DNA of 64,000 nt, taken from Novosphingobium sp. FSW06-99 (GTDB lineage: Bacteria; Pseudomonadota; Alphaproteobacteria; Sphingomonadales; Sphingomonadaceae). A program made the translations under genes and the position numbers. Shown piece by piece: positions 36,157-44,472 of this stretch (its first letter is position 1; every line of letters begins with the position of its first letter). The notes under the pieces were generated by a model. It made no database searches, had not been told where the DNA came from, and was given only the letters and a program-made list of their open reading frames with translations. The DNA lies in NCBI RefSeq assembly GCF_001519065.1, contig NZ_KQ954264.1, positions 58,308-122,307 of the forward strand. The letters are read 5' to 3'.

Positions 36157-36186
36157 ACTATATGCAAATTATATGGACAATTGCTT
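36157..36186 (-). promoter_or_regulatory. flp1 promoter (element shared with flp2)
   Basis: On the minus strand AAGCAATT (36186-36179), 16 bases, TATAGT (36162-36157). The same arrangement precedes flp2. The leader between it and the start contains a CGCCTCG/CGGGGCG hairpin (one G-U) just upstream of the GGGGAGC ribosome-binding site. Confidence 0.55.
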
Positions 36187-36229
36187 ACCAGCGCCGACCA
36201 AAGTTTGAATATGTGCGCGTGCCGAACAC

Positions 36230-36280
36230 GAGGGCAACAAGCGGGTGATCGACAGTTTCGCCAAACCCCGCCTGACCGTC
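36230..36280 (+). pseudogene. Remnant copy of the helicase 3' end
   Basis: From AAG at 36239 to TGA at 36275, 37 bases match the end of the helicase gene (35876-35911) with three substitutions and one inserted C. Read in frame, the residues NKRVIDSFAKP echo RKRVLDSFVKP of the helicase C-terminus; the extra C shifts the stop out of frame. It is non-functional and marks the junction of a ~380-bp tandem duplication that produced two flp genes. Confidence 0.85.
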
Positions 36281-36302
36281 ACACCAACCAGCCACAGGGG
36301 CG

Positions 36303-36497
36303 TCAGATCTGCCCGGATGAAGCGTTGGCCATGTCGTTCGCCATCAGCGAATAGGTGTTGACGAGCGTGTTGCCCAACGCCCCCATGGCGGTAAGCGCGG
36401 CAATCGATACCAATGCGGCAATCAGGCCGTATTCGATTGCCGTCGCGCCCGCATCATCGCGGGCAATCTGCCCCAGGATTTCATGAAAACCAGTCAT
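36303..36497 (-). CDS. flp: Flp/Fap-type IVb pilin (flp2)
   Basis: 64-aa prepilin, MTGFHEILGQIARDDAG leader, then ATAIEYGLIAALVSIAAL. Same processing signature as flp1, but the tail differs (NTYSLMANDMANASSGQI). Start at 36497, with GGGGAGC upstream. The divergence of the tail suggests the duplicate has been free to change or specialise. Confidence 0.9.
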   Translation of the reverse strand: MTGFHEILGQIARDDAGATAIEYGLIAALVSIAALTAMGALGNTLVNTYSLMANDMANASSGQI

Positions 36498-36539
36498 ATA
36501 GTGCTCCCCGCACGCCCCCAAACGAGGCGGGTTGCAGGC

Positions 36540-36569
36540 ACTATAGGTTTTACATACCAAAAACTGCTT
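36540..36569 (-). promoter_or_regulatory. flp2 promoter (element shared with flp1)
   Basis: AAGCAGTT (36569-36562), 16 bases, TATAGT (36545-36540) on the minus strand, matching flp1 in sequence and spacing while the spacer bases differ. Confidence 0.55.
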
Positions 36570-36622
36570 AACATCGGCCCGAAGTCTGGCGGCAAAGCCG
36601 CAGGCTGGGCCGCCACGCCGCC

Positions 36623-38041
36623 TCAGGCGGCTTCGGATAGTGCCGAAACGTGCAGAAATCCGGGGATCGGACCGTTCCATGCGCCCAGCGCATCCGCCGG
36701 CTCGACCTGCGGTTGGCGCGGCGCCACGACCGCCGGCTGGCGTTCGCGTCGTTCGGCGGGGGCCGGTTTCGGCTCGGTCCGCCGGACAGCGGGTTTTGGC
36801 TCGGCCGCGACAGGCTCGGCTCGCGGTTCGGCCTTGCGCGCGGGGCGCGGCGCCTCGCGCTCGGCATCCTTGCCGCGTTTGCGCACCGCACGTTCGCGCG
36901 GCGGGGCTTCGGCATCGCCTTCGCCAGTGGCCAGCGTAATCTCGGGGATTGCCATGCCGGTCAGCTTTTCGACATTCGCGATCGCTTCGGCGTCTTCATC
37001 GGACACCAGCGTGAACGCCTGGCCGGTTGCGCCGCCGCGACCGGTGCGGCCGATGCGGTGGATATAGTCGTCGGGATGCCAGGGCGTGTCGAAATTGATC
37101 ACATGGCTGACACCCTTGATGTCGAGCCCGCGCGCCGCCACGTCGGACGCACACAGAATGTTGATCTGCCCATCCTTGAACCGCTGCAATTCGGCGTTGC
37201 GGGCCGACTGGTCCATGTCACCGTGGATTTCGCCCGCCGAAAACCCGCTTTGCTTCAGGCTCTTGGCCAGATCGCGCACGGTGGTCTTGCGGTTGGCAAA
37301 GATGATCGCGGTGGTCACGTCATCCTTGCGCAGGATCTGGCGCAGTGCATCGCGCTTGGCACGGGCAGGCACGCGCAGCTTGAACTGGGCAATGTTGATG
37401 TTGGCGCTCGCCGGACGGGCCACTTCGATATATTTGGGGTTCGACAGGAACCGGTCGGCCAGTTTCTTGATCGGCGGCGGCATCGTTGCCGAAAACAGCA
37501 GCGTCTGGCGCGTGGTCGGCAACTTGCTGCAGATCGTTTCGATATCGGGAATGAACCCCATGTCGAGCATGCGATCGGCCTCGTCGATCACCAGCAGTTC
37601 GCACCCGGTCAACAAGATCTTGCCGCGTTCGAACAAGTCCATCAGGCGGCCCGGCGTGGCGATCAGCACGTCGACCCCGTCGGACAGCGCCTTGACCTGA
37701 TCGCCCATCTGCACCCCACCGATCAGCAACGCCATGCGCAGATCGTGGTTCTTGCCGTACTTTTCGAAATTTTCGGCCACTTGCGCAGCCAGTTCGCGGG
37801 TCGGTTCGAGGATCAGCGACCGCGGCATCAGCGCCCGGCGGCGGCCATGCGCCAGAATATCGATCATCGGCAGGACAAACCCGGCGGTCTTGCCAGTCCC
37901 GGTCTGCGCAATCCCGATGATGTCACGCATCATCAGCACCGACGGAATGGCCTGGGCCTGGATCGGAGTCGGCTCGTCATAGCCGGCATCGATGACCGAC
38001 TGGAGCAACTGGTCAGACAGGCCGAGATCGGCGAATTTCAT
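36623..38041 (-). CDS. rhlE: DEAD-box RNA helicase, RhlE-like
   Basis: 472 aa from ATG 38041 (AGGA upstream). Q-motif FADLGLSDQLL...PTPIQ, AQTGTGKT (45-52), PTRELA, ATPGRLMD, DEAD at 153-156, SATMP, HRIGRTGR. A ~95-residue C-terminal tail rich in Arg/Glu/Pro follows, typical of RhlE-group RNA binding. Roles are rRNA maturation and RNA turnover, often cold-related. The 254 bases upstream (38042-38295) probably hold its promoter and leader; no other gene is seen there. Confidence 0.9.
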   Translation of the reverse strand: MKFADLGLSDQLLQSVIDAGYDEPTPIQAQAIPSVLMMRDIIGIAQTGTGKTAGFVLPMIDILAHGRRRALMPRSLILEPTRELAAQVAENFEKYGKNHDLRMALLIGGVQMGDQVKALSDGVDVLIATPGRLMDLFERGKILLTGCELLVIDEADRMLDMGFIPDIETICSKLPTTRQTLLFSATMPPPIKKLADRFLSNPKYIEVARPASANINIAQFKLRVPARAKRDALRQILRKDDVTTAIIFANRKTTVRDLAKSLKQSGFSAGEIHGDMDQSARNAELQRFKDGQINILCASDVAARGLDIKGVSHVINFDTPWHPDDYIHRIGRTGRGGATGQAFTLVSDEDAEAIANVEKLTGMAIPEITLATGEGDAEAPPRERAVRKRGKDAEREAPRPARKAEPRAEPVAAEPKPAVRRTEPKPAPAERRERQPAVVAPRQPQVEPADALGAWNGPIPGFLHVSALSEAA

Positions 38042-38295
38042 GCGGAATGGTTTTCCTGTAGCGGAGAAAGGCAAGAACGGTGCGGTAAAGACGGACTGGA
38101 ATGTTTGGGGGATGGCGGCACAGGCCCCCGGGAAATCCGGGAAAAACGAGGTCCGCTTGCGACTTTCGCCGCTCCCGCAGTCCGGCCGGATTGAACCTGG
38201 TGCAAACACCGGGGATCACGCCTGCCGTAACCTGCCCGCGCTATGCCGATAATCACGCGAAAGTCAACAAATCCCGCATCGCCATCGGGCCACAA

Positions 38296-38823
38296 TCAAT
38301 TGGTCGGCACCAATTCGTGCACTTCGCTGATCGTGCAGGTCGTGCCCGCACGCGAATGGATGGTGTCGCGGCCCGCGCACAATTGCCCGTCGTCGGTCGA
38401 GGTGACGTAAAACCCCAGGTAAAAGTCGCGCGCGGTGCAATTGCGCGACAGGTCGGCTCCGATCAGGCGACGGTCGCGCATGAACAGCAGCAATCGGTTG
38501 TTGGCCAGCGGCCGCACCCCCGCGATGCCCGCCACCGGCAGGCACTGCCCGGTCCGACGCTGGCGCAAATGTTCGGGCAGCGGGCGGGGCACGGGCGGCG
38601 AGGCGCGCAACAGCGCCGGATTGCCCGGCGTGATGCGGATGATCAGATGCTGTTCGATCTGCACCTGGTACCAGTCATCGTCGGCCAGATCGTGGCCAAG
38701 CGCCTGTGCGGTGGGCACCGGTTCGACCACCGGCACAAACCATCCGCCCAGCGCGGTCGCCCCGACCGGCAGTGCGGCCAGTCCCAGCACCACCGCAATC
38801 ATGAACCGGGCCCGCAAGGTCAT
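38296..38823 (-). CDS. Secreted or membrane-anchored protein of unknown function
   Basis: 175 aa from MTLRARFMIAVVLGLAALPVGATALGG, a signal peptide or N-terminal anchor (residues ~7-27). The exported part has four cysteines in TGQC, SRNC, DGQLC and TTC contexts, likely two disulfides. No family recognised. Start chosen at 38823 because the longer frame upstream lacks a ribosome-binding site and is Arg-rich noise. Confidence 0.65.
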   Translation of the reverse strand: MTLRARFMIAVVLGLAALPVGATALGGWFVPVVEPVPTAQALGHDLADDDWYQVQIEQHLIIRITPGNPALLRASPPVPRPLPEHLRQRRTGQCLPVAGIAGVRPLANNRLLLFMRDRRLIGADLSRNCTARDFYLGFYVTSTDDGQLCAGRDTIHSRAGTTCTISEVHELVPTN

Positions 38824-39107
38824 GAGCCAGCCGATCGCCCTGGCCCGGCGCCATGCGCCAAACAGTAGACGTCGCCGTGCACCACGGGCCCAATGCCGCC
38901 GCGGCTGCGCCGGCGATCGCCTGTCTGGTCTGGTCGGCCCTTCATCAGTGGTCCATTTTCCCATGTCCGTACCGGATGGCGCTCCCCGGCACCCCATTCG
39001 TGCCCTCCGGCATGCCCCCGCATGCTTGAACCGCCGCTTAACCCGCGCGGGACCGCTTGCGCAAAAAATAATTGCCCCCGCCCCGGCGCAGCAGTAGCCC
39101 GGCCGTC

Positions 39108-40556
39108 ATGACCACCCAAGCCACACTGTCCCCCGACTCCACCGCCGCCGCATTTGTCGCCGCCGCGATCAACTTGCTCGGTGCCAAGGGGTTCACCACC
39201 GATCCCGATATCGTCGCGCCCTGGCTGACCGACTGGCGCGGCCGCTATGTCGGCCGCACGCTGGGGCTGGCAACGCCAGCCGACACCGCGCAAGTCGCCG
39301 CGCTGGTGCGACTGTGTGGCGAATATGGCGTGCCGATCGTGCCACAGGGCGGCAACAGCGGCATGTGCGGCGGCGCCACCCCCGATGACAGCGGGCATGC
39401 CGTGCTGATCAACACCCGCCGGATGGACGCGATCCGCAGCATCGACCGCGCCACGCGGCAGGTCGAATGCGAAGCCGGGGTGATCCTGCAGACCCTGCAC
39501 GAAGCGGTTGAACGCGAAGGCTTGCGCTTTCCCCTCACCCTGGGCGGCAAGGGATCGGCGACGGTCGGCGGGCTGATTTCGACCAATGCCGGGGGCACGC
39601 AAGTTCTGCGTCATGGCTCGATGCGTGCACAAGTGCTTGGGCTGGAAGCGGTTCTGCCCGATGGCTCGGTGCTGAACCAGTTGATACCGTTGAAGAAAGA
39701 CAATCGCGGGTTCGATCTGAAACAATTGCTGATCGGGTCTGAAGGCACGCTGGGGATCGTCACGGCGGCCACGCTGCGGCTGGAACCGGCGGTCGCCGCG
39801 CGCGCCGTGCTGTGGGCCGGGGTGGATTCGATCCAGACCGCCCGAGCGTTGCTGCTCCACGCCCAGCACCACGCCGAGCGCGCGCTCGAAGGATTTGAGG
39901 TGATGCCGCGCCATTCGCTCCACGCCGTGCTCGACTATCTGCCGACCGCGCGCGCGCCGCTTGAAGGCGATCATGCCTGGCACGTGCTGATCGAATTGGT
40001 GGCCGATGCGGGCAGCGCCGCCGCCTTGCCCGATCTTGCCGAAAGCCTGCTGGTCAGCGCGTTCGAGGCCGGGCTGGTGGCCGATGCGACGATTGCCGCC
40101 AACGAGGCGCAGGCCGAAGCGTTCTGGTGGCTGCGCGATTCGGTGGCGCCGGCCGAACGCGCCATCGGCCCGGCGATGCAGCACGATATCAGCGTGCCGG
40201 TCGAGCGTATGGCCGATTTCATCGATTTTGCCGCGCCGCTGTTCGAAAGCGAATTTCCCGGCACCACGGCGGTTGGTTTTGGCCACCTGGGCGACGGCAA
40301 TATCCATTTCCACATTCTTGCCCCTGCCGGGACCGAAGCAGGCGCCTGGGAACACGGTGACGGCAAGGCGATCAGCCGCAAGGTGCATGATCTGGTCACC
40401 CAATGGGGCGGCTCGATCTCGGCCGAACATGGCATCGGCCAGTTGAAGCGCGACGAGCTGGCGCGGCTGGGCGATCCGGCGGCGCTGCATATCCTGCGCG
40501 CGGTCAAGGCCGCGCTCGACCCGCAAGGCCTGCTCAACCCAGGCAAACTTGTGTGA
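39108..40556 (+). CDS. FAD-binding oxidoreductase, D-2-hydroxyglutarate dehydrogenase-like
   Basis: 482 aa GlcD/VAO-type flavoenzyme. PQGGNSGMCGGATPD and GSEGTLGIVTAA bind FAD; the C-terminal GFGHLGDGNIHFHI (metal site) and EHGIGQLKR segments are conserved in D-2-hydroxyglutarate and D-lactate dehydrogenases. In that family it oxidises a D-2-hydroxy acid and passes electrons to a flavoprotein or quinone. 284 upstream bases (38824-39107) hold no recognised element. Confidence 0.85.
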   Translation: MTTQATLSPDSTAAAFVAAAINLLGAKGFTTDPDIVAPWLTDWRGRYVGRTLGLATPADTAQVAALVRLCGEYGVPIVPQGGNSGMCGGATPDDSGHAVLINTRRMDAIRSIDRATRQVECEAGVILQTLHEAVEREGLRFPLTLGGKGSATVGGLISTNAGGTQVLRHGSMRAQVLGLEAVLPDGSVLNQLIPLKKDNRGFDLKQLLIGSEGTLGIVTAATLRLEPAVAARAVLWAGVDSIQTARALLLHAQHHAERALEGFEVMPRHSLHAVLDYLPTARAPLEGDHAWHVLIELVADAGSAAALPDLAESLLVSAFEAGLVADATIAANEAQAEAFWWLRDSVAPAERAIGPAMQHDISVPVERMADFIDFAAPLFESEFPGTTAVGFGHLGDGNIHFHILAPAGTEAGAWEHGDGKAISRKVHDLVTQWGGSISAEHGIGQLKRDELARLGDPAALHILRAVKAALDPQGLLNPGKLV

Positions 40557-40715
40557 AAACCGGGCATCCGCGTGACAACGGCGTTGCAGGCGGTCTTGCG
40601 CGGCTTTCGCGCCTCCCCTAAACGCCGCGTTCCTGCCGGGGGGCGGTTGCCTTTCCAGTAAATTGGTTTTTTATCGCATCGGCGTTTGCGCGATGCTCTG
40701 TACGGAGAGTGACCG

Positions 40716-41495
40716 ATGGCCAGCGCGCCTTCAAACCTGCCCTTGTTCTACAACGATCTGGTTCCGCTCAACACGCGCGACCATGCCACCTGGCGCGCAC
40801 GCAGCGTGGACAAGGCGCCCTGGCTGGCCAACCAGCACGCCGTGCCGTTGACGGTGGAGGAATTCCCGCAAGCGGGCCGTCATTTCCCGATCGTGTTCGC
40901 CAGCGGCGAAAACACCGTTCCCCTGGCGCTGCTGGGGCTGAACGAGGGCGTGAACGTGTTCGTCGAAGCCGATGGCACCGTCACCAACTCGGTCTATCTG
41001 CCGGCCTATGCCCGTCGCTATCCGTTCATGCTGGCCAAGCTGCAGCCGACGTCGGAAGACCTGTCGCTGTGCTTTGACCCCCATTCGGGCCTGGTCGGTG
41101 AATTCGAGGACGGCCAGCCGCTGTTCGACGGCACCGAGCCCAGCGAAACCACCAAGAGCGTCCTGCAGTTCTGCGAACAGTTCGAACAAGCCGGTCAGCG
41201 CACGCAGGCCTTTGTCGAAGAGCTGAAGAAGCACCAGTTGCTGATGGAAGGCGAAGTGTCGATCCAGCGCCAGGAAGGCGGACAGCCGTTTGTCTATCGC
41301 GGGTTCCAGATGGTCGACCAGGAAAAGCTGCGCAATGTGCGTGGTGATGTGCTGCGCGGTTGGGCGCAGAGCGGGCTGCTGCCGCTGATCTATGCCCACA
41401 TGTTCTCACTGGAACTGATCAGCACGGTGTTTTCGATGCAGGTTGCGCAGGGCAAAGGCCCCCAGCCGACGCTTCCCCCGCTGCCGACGTTCTGA
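40716..41495 (+). CDS. SapC family protein
   Basis: 259 aa. Starts LPLFYNDLVPLNTRDH and contains PLTVEEFPQAGRHFPIVFA, FVEADGTVTNSVYLPAYARRYPF and LCFDPHSGLV, the SapC/YehB-like pattern widespread in sphingomonads, caulobacters and Campylobacter (S-layer-linked or peptide-resistance proteins). No signal peptide visible. Function in this group is unclear. Followed by its own terminator. Confidence 0.85.
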   Translation: MASAPSNLPLFYNDLVPLNTRDHATWRARSVDKAPWLANQHAVPLTVEEFPQAGRHFPIVFASGENTVPLALLGLNEGVNVFVEADGTVTNSVYLPAYARRYPFMLAKLQPTSEDLSLCFDPHSGLVGEFEDGQPLFDGTEPSETTKSVLQFCEQFEQAGQRTQAFVEELKKHQLLMEGEVSIQRQEGGQPFVYRGFQMVDQEKLRNVRGDVLRGWAQSGLLPLIYAHMFSLELISTVFSMQVAQGKGPQPTLPPLPTF

Positions 41496-41522
41496 TCCCC
41501 ACCAAAAGGGACCAAACAGTTC

Positions 41523-41557
41523 AAGGGGCTGCCGACCATGTCGGTGGCCCCTTTTTT
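41523..41557 (+). terminator. Intrinsic terminator of sapC
   Basis: AAGGGGC (41523-41529) pairs with GCCCCTT (41547-41553), with an inner CCGA/TCGG helix, followed by six T (41552-41557). Confidence 0.85.
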
Positions 41558-41655
41558 CTTGGAGTGTCACCCGGTTGCATCAGGTCTGCATCACCCGCGC
41601 GACAACCCTTGCGCGGCGATGAATGATGCGTTTTGGCGCGTTCACGCAAAAATTC

Positions 41656-41684
41656 TTGCGCTGTGGCACGGACTTGCGTATTCT
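41656..41684 (+). promoter_or_regulatory. Predicted promoter of the small RNA
   Basis: TTGCGC (41656-41661), 17-base spacer, TATTCT (41679-41684). Predicted start of transcription is near 41691, directly at the first helix of the small RNA. Confidence 0.6.
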
Positions 41685-41690
41685 TCACGA

Positions 41691-41796
41691 CGTTACGCTG
41701 GCGCTCCCCTCATGGCCCAGCGTGACTGGTGCGCCCTCGGGTGCACCTCCTCCCTGAACCTTGGCCACCTGGAGCTTTGCTCCAGGTGGTTTTTTT
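41691..41796 (+). ncRNA. Candidate small RNA with anti-Shine-Dalgarno motif
   Basis: About 106 bases between a good promoter and a perfect terminator. Helix 1: TTACGCTGG (41693-41701) with CCAGCGTGA (41717-41725), C-rich loop. Helix 2: GGTGC (41728-41732) with GCACC (41743-41747), plus inner CCC/GGG. Then CCTCCTCCC (41746-41754), a perfect anti-Shine-Dalgarno string that is partly single-stranded. Helix 3: 11-bp terminator stem (41765-41775 with 41779-41789) and T7. CCUCCUCCC motifs occur in known alphaproteobacterial trans-acting sRNAs (the alpha-r14/NfeR1 and cuckoo RNA groups), but overall similarity to those is not claimed. Confidence 0.7.
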
Positions 41797-41864
41797 ATGT
41801 TCAAGTGTGGCATTTTTGTTTGCCGCAAACTTTGCGTCAAAAGCCGGTCCCCCGGGCAAGACGC

Positions 41865-42854
41865 TTATTCTGCCGCAGCCCGCCAGCGCAGCCGGTCGCG
41901 TCCGAGCGCGGCGACATCGTCGGCCAGTTGCCGCACCATCGCCACCAGTAGCGCCACTACGCTGTCAAACCCGGGTCCACGTTCGGCCATCGCGCTGTCG
42001 AGATAGGCGGTGCGGTCGATCTCGATCTGCACCGCGTGAATGCCGCTGCTGCGCCGCGCATGGCGATCGAGCACGAATCCCCCGGCATACGGCCGATTGT
42101 GCGCCACCAGCCGCCGCGCCGCCGCCAGATGCGAAAACAGCGAGGCCACCAGTTCGCCGTCGCAGGCCGTGCCGAACCGGTCGCCGATCACGAATTGCGC
42201 CGCCGCGCCGCCAATGGTTGGCAACGGCGGCATCGAATGGAGATCGATCAGCAGCACCGCCCCCCATTGCGCCGCCACGCGTTCGACCAGCGCCTCGACC
42301 GCCGCGTGATAGGGCTGATGGATCACCGCAATGCGGCGCTCCAGTTCGGCATAGTCCAGCCGCCCCTTCCACAACTCGCCCACGCCCGGCAAGCGGCGCG
42401 GCACCAGGCCCAGCCCGCTACGCGCGCGATGCCCCGCATGCGCCGGCATTCCCGACCCGGGGCGAAAGTGATGGCCACGATGGGCCGCGCCGCGCGGCGC
42501 GTTGGCCAGCATGTCCCAGTCAAGATCTTCGACCGCACGGTTGAGATCGATCATCGCGCGCGGCGCCTGGGCGACCAGAAACGGCGCACCGGTCTCCAGC
42601 GCGACGGCCTCGGCCAGGTGATCGACCAGCCGGTCTTCCAGCCGCAACAGCACGCTGTCGGGTGCACGTAGCGCCGACAGCACCGCCGAGGGGTAGCACC
42701 GCCCGCCGTGCGGCGCGGCCAGCACGATCGGGATCGACGCGGGATCCGACGCAGAACCGCGAAACGCGGCGAGCCCCGGCAGGCCGGGAATCGCCCCGCC
42801 ACGCAAACCAATTCCGCCTTGCGAATCGGCAACAGGATCGCCGCGATCTGACAT
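41865..42854 (-). CDS. N-formylglutamate amidohydrolase
   Basis: 329 aa from MSDRGDPV at 42854. FGase family: VLAAPHGGR, MIDLNRAVEDLD, LLIDLHSMPP and QIEIDRTAYLD carry the metal-binding and catalytic residues. Releases formate from N-formylglutamate (histidine degradation) or a related N-acyl substrate. No hut genes are near. It is divergent from cpdR, a neighbour pair common in alphaproteobacteria. Confidence 0.88.
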   Translation of the reverse strand: MSDRGDPVADSQGGIGLRGGAIPGLPGLAAFRGSASDPASIPIVLAAPHGGRCYPSAVLSALRAPDSVLLRLEDRLVDHLAEAVALETGAPFLVAQAPRAMIDLNRAVEDLDWDMLANAPRGAAHRGHHFRPGSGMPAHAGHRARSGLGLVPRRLPGVGELWKGRLDYAELERRIAVIHQPYHAAVEALVERVAAQWGAVLLIDLHSMPPLPTIGGAAAQFVIGDRFGTACDGELVASLFSHLAAARRLVAHNRPYAGGFVLDRHARRSSGIHAVQIEIDRTAYLDSAMAERGPGFDSVVALLVAMVRQLADDVAALGRDRLRWRAAAE

Positions 42855-43052
42855 GATGCAAAAGCTGCAACCGAACGGCGGCGGAGTCAAAGTGAGCATG
42901 CACGTATTTTGCGGCAACTTTTTAACCGGGCCAGCCTATACACCATGCGATCGGTGCCGCGATCATGCCAGGGGCAACCACCGGGCGCCGCGGTAACCAA
43001 CGAGAAAGCCCCAACCGGCGATACAAACGTCGCGCGAATCAAGAAGGTGATC

Positions 43053-43442
43053 ATGATCCGTATCCTGCTGGCCGAAGACGACGAAGCAATGCGCGCCTAT
43101 CTGTCGCGCGCGCTGGAAAACGCCGGATTCGAAGTTAGCGCGGTCGACCGGGGCACCGCCGCCGTGCCCCTGCTCGAACGCCAGCGCTTTGACCTGTTGC
43201 TGTCCGACATCGTCATGCCCGAAATGGATGGAATCGAGCTCGCGCAGCGCTGTGCCGAGATCAGCCCGGGCACCAAAGTCATGTTCATCACCGGCTTTGC
43301 CGCCGTCACGCTCAAGGCCAATCGCGAGGCACCGCAAGCGCGTGTGCTGTCAAAACCGTTTCATCTCAAGGATCTGGTGCTCGAAGTTGAGCGCTTGTTC
43401 GAAGATCACCCGTTGGCGGGTAACGGGCGCCCGCCACTCTGA
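43053..43442 (+). CDS. cpdR: Cell-cycle response regulator CpdR
   Basis: 129 aa single-domain receiver from ATG 43053, with AAGGTG just upstream. Phospho-acceptor Asp52 in LLLSDIVMPEMDG, Thr80, and Lys101 in LSKPFHL. The sequence follows alphaproteobacterial CpdR closely (ILLAEDDEAMR, MFITGFAAV). Unphosphorylated CpdR primes ClpXP for degradation of cell-cycle proteins; the CckA-ChpT relay phosphorylates it in Caulobacter. The 198-base divergent gap to the amidohydrolase holds both promoters. Confidence 0.92.
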   Translation: MIRILLAEDDEAMRAYLSRALENAGFEVSAVDRGTAAVPLLERQRFDLLLSDIVMPEMDGIELAQRCAEISPGTKVMFITGFAAVTLKANREAPQARVLSKPFHLKDLVLEVERLFEDHPLAGNGRPPL

Positions 43443-43538
43443 AGAAAGTCTCATAGAATCCCCCTTGCCAGCAACCGGCGGCATGGGTAATGGACCGGTC
43501 CCGGTCGCCGCAAGGTGCCGGATCTTACCGATGGTGTC

Positions 43539-43613
43539 GGGCGTATAGCTCAGTGGTAGAGCACTATGTTGACATCGTAGGGGTCGCAAGTTCAATCCTT
43601 GCTACGCCCACCA
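43539..43613 (+). tRNA. tRNA-Val (GAC)
   Basis: 75 bases with encoded CCA. Acceptor GGGCGTA/TACGCCC, D arm GCTC/GAGC, anticodon stem CTATG/CGTAG (one G-U) with loop TTGACAT so anticodon GAC, T arm GCAAG/CTTGC with loop TTCAATC. Reads GUC and GUU valine codons. Followed at once by a terminator. Confidence 0.96.
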
Positions 43614-43617
43614 TCGC

Positions 43618-43655
43618 AAAAAACCCGCCGGGAGCAGTGCTCCGGCGGGTTTTTT
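43618..43655. terminator. Bidirectional terminator after tRNA-Val
   Basis: A perfect 13-bp outer stem (43618-43630 with 43643-43655) plus an inner GAGCA/TGCTC helix. A-run on one side and T-run on the other: it serves the tRNA and, on the minus strand, the enoyl-CoA hydratase gene. Confidence 0.9.
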
Positions 43656-43682
43656 CTTGTCCGCTTGTCCAGGCGGCTAACG

Positions 43683-44456
43683 TTATTTGCCCTGCCAGTT
43701 GGGCTTGCGCTTTTCGGCGAAGGCGGCGGCGCCTTCGCGTGCGTCGGACGACGTGAACACCGGCGCGATATAGGCGGCCTGTTTGTCCCACATGTCGGCC
43801 TCGGTCCATTCGTGCGAATCGCGCACGATCGCCTTTGATGCGATCAGCGCGAGCGGGCCGTTTTCGGCAACCCGCGCGGCCAGTGCCTTGGCGGCGGCCA
43901 GCGACGGGCCTTCGCTGATCTGGTTGATGAAGCCGAGTTCATAGGCGCGCTGCGCGGTGATGAAATCGCCGGTCAATGCCAGTTCCATGGCGATGCGCGG
44001 CGGAATCTGGCGCGGCAGCTTGATCAGCCCGCCCGCCGCCGCTGCCAGTCCGCGCTTGGCCTCGGGAATGCCGAATTTCGAGGCCGCGCTGGCCACGATC
44101 AGATCGCACGACAACGCCAGTTCCATGCCGCCTGCCAGCGCATAGCCGTCGACCGCCGCAATCACCGGCTTTTTGGGCGTCCACTGCGACAGACCGCCAA
44201 ACCCGCGCCCCGGAATAGAAGGCGATTCGCCGCGCAGAAACCCCTTGAGGTCCATGCCCGAACAGAACGTGCCGCCGGCCCCGGTCAGGATCGCGCAACG
44301 CAAGTCGTCTTCGGCATCAAGCCGGTCCATTGCCGCCGAAATACCTTCGGCCGCGGCCTTGTTCATCGCATTCTTGGCTTCGGGACGGTTGATCGTGACA
44401 ATCAGGACATTGCCGTCAACTTCAGTCAGGACTTCGGCGGTTTGCGTATCGCTCAT
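43683..44456 (-). CDS. Crotonase-family enoyl-CoA hydratase
   Basis: 257 aa from ATG 44456. Oxyanion-hole elements FCSGMDLKGF and GYALAGGMELALSCD; the two acid residues expected for hydratases are Glu112 and Glu132 (FGIPEAKRGL). It hydrates 2-enoyl-CoA in beta-oxidation or acts on a related acyl-CoA. An 18-bp palindrome 17 bases upstream of the start suggests control by a dimeric repressor. Confidence 0.88.
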   Translation of the reverse strand: MSDTQTAEVLTEVDGNVLIVTINRPEAKNAMNKAAAEGISAAMDRLDAEDDLRCAILTGAGGTFCSGMDLKGFLRGESPSIPGRGFGGLSQWTPKKPVIAAVDGYALAGGMELALSCDLIVASAASKFGIPEAKRGLAAAAGGLIKLPRQIPPRIAMELALTGDFITAQRAYELGFINQISEGPSLAAAKALAARVAENGPLALIASKAIVRDSHEWTEADMWDKQAAYIAPVFTSSDAREGAAAFAEKRKPNWQGK

Positions 44457-44472
44457 GGTACTCTCCCACGGA

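Noticed and set aside
41538..41951. Protein-coding frame through the small-RNA region
   Set aside because: It would run through two strong terminators, has no plausible start signal, and the stem-loops explain the sequence better.
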